Source: a virus
Strand: one strand, 5' to 3'
DNA: 23,506 bases
IMG/VR virus record: IMGVR_UViG_3300044910_000535
Coordinates: 1 to 23,506 of that record
Shown: one piece after another, positions 20,601 to 23,506 of the stretch
Layout of the letters: every line of letters starts with the position of its first letter
Numbering within the stretch: position 1 is the first letter of the stretch
Translations under genes and position numbers: made by a program
Notes under the pieces: generated by a model
Told to the model about the DNA's origin: nothing
Database searches by the model: none
The model's input: the letters and a program-made list of their open reading frames with translations, nothing else

Positions 20601-23506
20601 CGACCAGCTTAGACACTACGTTTAAGCCGGTCTTGCTATTGAACAGCTGCTCGTAGTCAGCCTGAACGTTGATGTCTTGAACGTCGGTGACAATCCTGCG
20701 GCGCTCGCCGGTGCCTTGGTATCCAATAGCGCCTGCCATTGCCTTGCCCGGTTTCATCTCCCGGGCAACGCGCTTCTTCATAGCGTCAACAATGCGCCTG
20801 AACCCCGGGACCGACCCAAGCGTCGAATCGCCTGTGTCGTTGTCGTTGGGGATAAAGGCGCGCAGCTTTGCGCCTCCCGGGATGTCGTCTAGGTCTGATT
20901 GCGCTTGAGCAATCTGGCCACGAAGGATCTCAACGATCTGTTCGTCTGTCTTGCCGGACAACTCCGGGTTGGTCATTGACAGGGCGCTACGCAGTTCTGC
21001 TGCTTCGGGCGCCAGCATTGCCGTCAACCCGTCAATAGTCTCGCGCAATTCAACGGCCTTGGTCTTTTGCTCAGGAGTTGCCTCCGGCATAGGCACATCT
21101 GTGTTGGCGGGCGGCGGGGTTGAGGCGTCGGCTTCTTCGCCTTCCTCGCCCTCTTCACCTTCCTCGGTAAGCTCAGGCTCGGCCTCGGCGGCTCCCTCGG
21201 CTTCAAGCGCGGCTTCGGGCGTAGGCGTAGGCGTAGTCGCTTCTACCGGCGCAGTAGGCGCAGCGGGCTCTGTAGGCGCAGGCGTAGTCGTTGCAGCGGG
21301 CTTGGGCGTCGCCTTGCCCTTGGGCTTCTGCGGAACAGGCACAAACGGCGTGGCCCCAATCATCACGCGCTGATTGGCCTTGCCCTTTGCCTGAGCCTTG
21401 ACCTCCGTGCGCACGGCATTGCCGTGACGGGTGACGTCGTTTAGGTTGTACCCGGCTTTCTTCAGGTCAGCCTTTAGCTGGGTAGCGGCGGCTGTGGACT
21501 TCCTGCCGCTTCCCTCGGTCGCAACAATGTAAGCGGCTCGGTCAAAGTCACTTTCAAAGTCAATGTTGTTGCTACCGTACTTCTGCTGGCCGTTCTTGAC
21601 GGTCGTGGGAAGCTTAAACCCAGACGTGTCCTTAGCGCCAGCCGGGATTGGCTTGGGTGCAGCAGCGGTCGGGGTGGTCGTTGTCGGGGTAGTGGTCGTT
21701 GACGTAGAGCCCGCAGCGCCTGCCGTACCTGTTGCGCCTGCCGTGCCCGTCGCCGCAGCTGTACCGCGCGATAGCTGCAAGCGCTTCATGATGTCTTGGG
21801 CAAGGCCCCGAGATCCCGTCTCAGTAGCAATGGCTTGCTCGACGTCGGCTTCGCTTGTGCCGGAGTCAAGCATGCCGGAAGCCTTTGACATCAGATCGCG
21901 CCGACGGTCAAGCAAGTCCGAGATCGTCTCGTTGAACTTGGTGACAGCGCCCATCGCCTTGACGACGCCGCCCTTGCCTGACTCGGTTGCGCCGCCGACC
22001 TTGCGATTGATCTCTTGGCTAAACTGCGCCTCAAACGCCTTGGCCGAGTCAAACAGCCTGTTGATGATTTGCTCTTGGAACGGAGACGCAGTTCCGCGCT
22101 TGAGCATTTGATTGCCCCAAGACGTGATGACGTCAACCATGTCGGCAAAGATGCCCGGGGACCGCTCGTACAGTTTGATCATGTCCGCGTCGGACATAAG
22201 GCTGGTAGCCAAATACCCCGACATGCGGTTGGTCATGAAGTTGGTCAGCGCTTCTTCCGTGAGCAGGTCGTCAACTTGAGCGACCGAAAACTTAGGGTTG
22301 TCCTTGCGCGCTTGATCAGCGTAAGCGCTCGAGGGTCCAAAGTTCTGCTCTTCAAACTTCAGGTATTCGTCGCCAAACGTGTCAATGAAGTACTGGCGCA
22401 AGGCGTCAATGTCGCCACGAAACGAACGCCGAAGGTCATGCACTACCTCGTGCGACTTGACTACGGCAAACTGCATTTCCGGCGACACCGCCGCGTTGAC
22501 GTACACCGTGCCAGTCTTTTCGTCGTACCAGCCAACATGGCCGTTGGACTCGCCGGTGGTGATCTTGTCTTCAGCTACGCCTGTCGCGCTGGAAATATCC
22601 GTCGCATTGTCTGACGGCTTGACAAAGACCACGCGCACGCCCGTAGACGCCAAGTTCTTAGCGGCTTCGTCTAGGGCTTCGGTGCTTGCCGTTGTCAGGT
22701 CCCAAGCCACGCCCGTGTCCATCAACTCCTGCCGCATCTCGGCTTGCTGCTCAGGAGTCATGTCCGCGTACTTCACCGTCTGCTGCTCGAGCGGTTGCAT
22801 CGAGCGGTCGCCAACACGGAAGAAGGACTTATCGCCGTTAAAGATCTTCTCTAGCTCGGACAGACGGCCCTTTGTTGCCTTAGCCTTAAACGCTGCCATA
22901 GCAGCCAACGGCGACGTGGCAAGCGGAACCGTGTTAAACAGGCTTGCTTGGCTTTCAGCAAACCGGCTCATGATTGTCGAGTCGTCCTTGAGGTACGACG
23001 CCTTGCCTACTGAGCCCGCTAGCGCCTCGCCTTGCTCACCAAGGTACTCCTTGCCAATCTCCACGGCCCCAGTGGTAAAGAAGCCGGGCAAGTCCTTGGC
23101 CTTCGGCAAAGGGATGCGCTTGCCGGAAACAGGCGCGGTTACCTTGCCCGCAAGGCCCGGCGCAAGCTTGCCAATCAGCGCGTCGGTTGTGCGCTCAAAC
23201 TGGCCGGACACAAGGCCCATCGCAATCGGCAAACGACGCTCCTTGCGTGCTTGCTCGGGATCGTACTGCTGGCCAGCTTCCTCGGCCTGAGCTACCTGCG
23301 TCTCGTACGCTTCCTTGCCCGCGCTACCGGCCATCTGTAGCGATGCCGCCTGAACGCCGGTCGAGCCAGCGGCAAACCTAGCGCCACGGCTAATTGCGTC
23401 GCTCGCGGTGCGCAAGCCTGCCGGTAACCTAGAAGCAACTTTTCCGGCACGAGAAACAGCGGACGCTCCAGCGGTTGTCTTAGCTAGGGCTTTTCCCGCC
23501 GTCTTG
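14638..23506 (-). CDS. Giant polyvalent virion-type protein (5' end beyond window)
   Basis: At least 2955 codons, open from the window edge to the TAG at 14638; the true start is outside. Four blocks. A (23505-20878): Gly/Ala-rich start as in internal virion proteins; a zincin-like KSHEVVHDL (HExxH at 22452-22438) with a later LLTEEALTNF as possible third ligand; low-complexity Thr/Pro and EEGEEGEE linkers; and a small domain with FESDFDRAAYIVA. B (20877-19114): a domain with SPQKDW, NKVRSFY and VTVDTHA, like DUF7178-type phage domains and faintly like HhH-GPD glycosylases. C (19113-17470): an ADP-ribosyltransferase-like domain with LVHSTA, then GIDGIMYVNEVED at its end, with a long insert. 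D (17469-14641): an LPD38-like helical region with ERGGTASPTLNTMYTFFNA. Such proteins are thought to be injected with phage DNA and act early in the host. Domain names rest on remembered patterns. Confidence 0.8.
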   Translation of the reverse strand, partial: KTAGKALAKTTAGASAVSRAGKVASRLPAGLRTASDAISRGARFAAGSTGVQAASLQMAGSAGKEAYETQVAQAEEAGQQYDPEQARKERRLPIAMGLVSGQFERTTDALIGKLAPGLAGKVTAPVSGKRIPLPKAKDLPGFFTTGAVEIGKEYLGEQGEALAGSVGKASYLKDDSTIMSRFAESQASLFNTVPLATSPLAAMAAFKAKATKGRLSELEKIFNGDKSFFRVGDRSMQPLEQQTVKYADMTPEQQAEMRQELMDTGVAWDLTTASTEALDEAAKNLASTGVRVVFVKPSDNATDISSATGVAEDKITTGESNGHVGWYDEKTGTVYVNAAVSPEMQFAVVKSHEVVHDLRRSFRGDIDALRQYFIDTFGDEYLKFEEQNFGPSSAYADQARKDNPKFSVAQVDDLLTEEALTNFMTNRMSGYLATSLMSDADMIKLYERSPGIFADMVDVITSWGNQMLKRGTASPFQEQIINRLFDSAKAFEAQFSQEINRKVGGATESGKGGVVKAMGAVTKFNETISDLLDRRRDLMSKASGMLDSGTSEADVEQAIATETGSRGLAQDIMKRLQLSRGTAAATGTAGATGTAGAAGSTSTTTTPTTTTPTAAAPKPIPAGAKDTSGFKLPTTVKNGQQKYGSNNIDFESDFDRAAYIVATEGSGRKSTAAATQLKADLKKAGYNLNDVTRHGNAVRTEVKAQAKGKANQRVMIGATPFVPVPQKPKGKATPKPAATTTPAPTEPAAPTAPVEATTPTPTPEAALEAEGAAEAEPELTEEGEEGEEGEEADASTPPPANTDVPMPEATPEQKTKAVELRETIDGLTAMLAPEAAELRSALSMTNPELSGKTDEQIVEILRGQIAQAQSDLDDIPGGAKLRAFIPNDNDTGDSTLGSVPGFRRIVDAMKKRVAREMKPGKAMAGAIGYQGTGERRRIVTDVQDINVQADYEQLFNSKTGLNVVSKLVEIVKSSKDFRFINRGELKGKSDREVLEIAIERMADNLEDLFLLMDPQAREAAKLWYRGANIIGGYWSKRYGISLEKAAAMIAVFSPQKDWDQNISLTERVLDMFVAMDRAVIDDQVFKDGFNAKIAEIQESIDTIRNREARYRKKLSKASPEERAEMQKARKAKRARDEAEVNAALKTIKKLERVRDSVKGKSIGDLVREYVRLTKPSAEFVERATGWTAEQMAQNQQEIITARENVRYSVKAFDEAKNSREYTRARPDGMLYTPTGDSVAWGSTNIVEKALKIWLADESDLETVSIQLGSQNKVRSFYSDIADPTNELTVTVDTHAIAAALMQPLSGEDTVVKQTLSKAPGSDALGTSGLYALIREAYIRSAKRHGVLPKQMQSIVWEQIRSLFDLPKGTRYGASGSEAKASKRAITEAIDRAAVVGREQTFATIREAAGGARLPEWVLASTEPRTSFYSAGRTSTYSGPLVARGLSKFKPQAEIERGADERGGRGGAKLRAFVPNENISFFTKYPNELKPSNKALQDALEPWLAENPQLLEQFEDPDINLVNVDPEIERFLEGSAFTSPDGKPVPLVHSTAIRRAAYSSGFASTPSEGVANFAPYAHLGTPTAAIDRTVNPFLRHPTQTDIFSLPSVQGLSNDEKMKVLWRADKAFKLTLQIKNLFKNASDLAEQINVGALALTPTGSIESMLVAAVSKSPSIKTSQPQPAFVAPEPSPVQNPEGLLASLREAYRLNIVKYLNARSELRALAEENSQHFAVTETARPRMVLFTNGSFASVVDYPMVVSAKSPVVTSDSVANTFDPKSFSDVTYNYSVHAGHFAVAFNILKEKYAGAALAPKIAEARAIMSRISAVDAFEVRPSYTRVTTSALVDEAGDPKFTKTISYDFDGHPRSFELKMDLQSYETVSPVAMEFMMSWVNAKDIIKYYELSVPDVYNAVVASGYSPSTDGPVEWAKAFTAFAAAAYSEPESEASQMVDARRLVKKAMNGYHHFAASHALLSAGIDGIMYVNEVEDIKSMSFMTLSSGSVRPVLATGADPMANPAKMRAFFPDPRPWFSNGRDKNNPLDFSQMDDPSMGFFIKRLGDKLMAPRNVQKAIEAAKAAGVPNPVTGRLTRFRETMDFSARADMHKAQLAKMLQYSDEIISRIQKALADGDIPLTATSATSSGAAPTGIPSAEEYLYAKHAKRRNAVLLVDDLMADDVYAAALAAGNSVAAAARAAQMVARNPNLMSQSGMTNAQADDILSRAAASGKQKHYDEISAASRDLQSRKLKLAVQYGLLSEEASRDWQSKYGPDYIPLKTTKNDPSETTFGGSSFSIKGRESERAKGRTSLADDLLGFAIVDYGAVASRAVRNRVGQAFLTLLKANPNPSWEFYKNRDAIPVKDLERVITAKFKGKEVHVVIRNAEIVKALRDMDSQSLSTFTAWTASLTRLYTRLNTQYSPAFIPTNFLRDAGLGLFFTWVDRGTETLKVMSKYMPSATRTCFQMAFGRKPTNPQMAKFYNEMDNEGGFTEYAQYQSVESAMAELQLEMDILFGRTKPGTVLRAVKDITPDIAKRLALKIGRVLVGFGQVSERSVRLASYAAARTQNGMSPLKSAEEAKNLTINFERGGTASPTLNTMYTFFNARMQSALNINRRMPWAADRTPEQNRRMIGGLTAMMMFGYMNHFIARMAADDDDEGENKMKNIPKHELQGNIVAPSKLGQNGRINIPLPYGLNVPYYAGVVLDRIIAGYETPTEGMGNFMEVALTNISPMDGASLAQFVSPTFADPIVQVVENADFRGQKIYPDQNPYDRTPVPDSQLSFKTVNPAIKAAAEYLNELAGGSERKKAAIKILDISPESIEHVLRFVAGGAGDYLFSSVDGFMKLFGEGPSTVREVPLAGPIVGRFFRETPAANRTMSEFYENIQKMAEWRDDFEDPKTKNEASRSKLRSMDSLTTDTEKEIRGLRKMAKEATDPNAQERYTKKMLLRMQQYNIRFNRRTK
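17437..17469 (-). other. Repeated domain-border motif, copy 3 (NPAKMRAFFPD)
   Basis: This lies between the ADP-ribosyltransferase-like block and the LPD38-like block of the giant protein. It matches copies 1 and 2 as AK-[LM]-RAF-[IVF]-P-[ND]. A new segment begins right after it (PRPWFSNGRD). Confidence 0.6.
19081..19113 (-). other. Repeated domain-border motif, copy 2 (GGAKLRAFVPN)
   Basis: This lies between the DUF7178-like block and the ADP-ribosyltransferase-like block. Ten of 11 residues equal copy 1, while most codons differ at the third base, so the peptide rather than the DNA is conserved. Confidence 0.65.
20845..20877 (-). other. Repeated domain-border motif, copy 1 (GGAKLRAFIPN)
   Basis: This lies at the end of a linker helix after the acidic low-complexity stretch and before the DUF7178-like block. 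It is preceded by DDIP and followed by a Gly/Asp/Ser loop, a plausible exposed site. Confidence 0.65.

Noticed and set aside
21100-21780. CRISPR-like or tandem-repeat array (ggcgtaggcgtaggcgtag, gtggtcgttgtcggggt)
   Set aside because: These are low-complexity Thr/Pro/Glu/Ala linkers of the giant protein; there are no regular repeat-spacer units.

Overview
The window looks like part of a tailed double-stranded DNA phage or prophage genome. The evidence is tightly packed, overlapping genes in alternating strand blocks, a tail-fibre-like protein with NKT-type repeats, a phage-type recombination pair (Rad52-like annealing protein plus YqaJ-like exonuclease), a DnaB-type helicase, and a giant multi-domain 'polyvalent' virion-type protein. 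There is no integrase, rRNA or recognisable tRNA. The host cannot be fixed. Several starts sit 6-8 nt behind TANNNT-like hexamers, a leaderless arrangement common in actinobacteria, but other genes have good Shine-Dalgarno sites.

Layout. (1) 14-574, minus: a small-terminase-like protein. (2) 590-1107: a GC-rich non-coding stretch with G-runs and strong hairpins. (3) 1114-6081, plus: a MoxR/CobS-like AAA+ ATPase and a vWA protein, translationally coupled, then five small genes. From about 640 to 5610 the DNA is visibly more GC-rich than either flank, and the change at 5613 falls inside a gene next to a 13-bp repeat found three times. (4) 8730-6068, minus: a zinc-finger protein, a fibre-like protein and two small probable structural proteins, overlapping like an operon. 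(5) 8817-11091, plus: Rad52-like protein, YqaJ-like exonuclease, a small membrane protein and a YkgJ-type Cys-cluster protein, ending at a strong terminator. (6) 12580-11180, minus: DnaB-like helicase. (7) 12581-12803: divergent promoters back to back, then a candidate structured small RNA of about 115 nt ending in a terminator. (8) 12804-13431, plus: two small genes, the second resembling a PD-(D/E)XK nuclease fold. (9) 23506-13517, minus: a giant gene of at least 2955 codons whose 5' end lies outside the window, followed by four small genes (two with membrane segments) and a 15-codon ORF with a near-perfect ribosome binding site.

How it fits together. Block 5 plus the helicase form the replication and recombination module. 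Blocks 4 and 9 are virion and possibly lysis modules. Block 3 is the accessory module, and its MoxR-vWA pair could be a remodelling or conflict system. The most notable observations are three: a peptide motif recurring three times at the domain borders of the giant protein (possible processing sites), a 13-bp motif TGGAYNNNGGTAG placed at nearly every gene-block start, and the candidate small RNA beside the helicase gene. All calls come from reading the sequence by eye; no database search was run.
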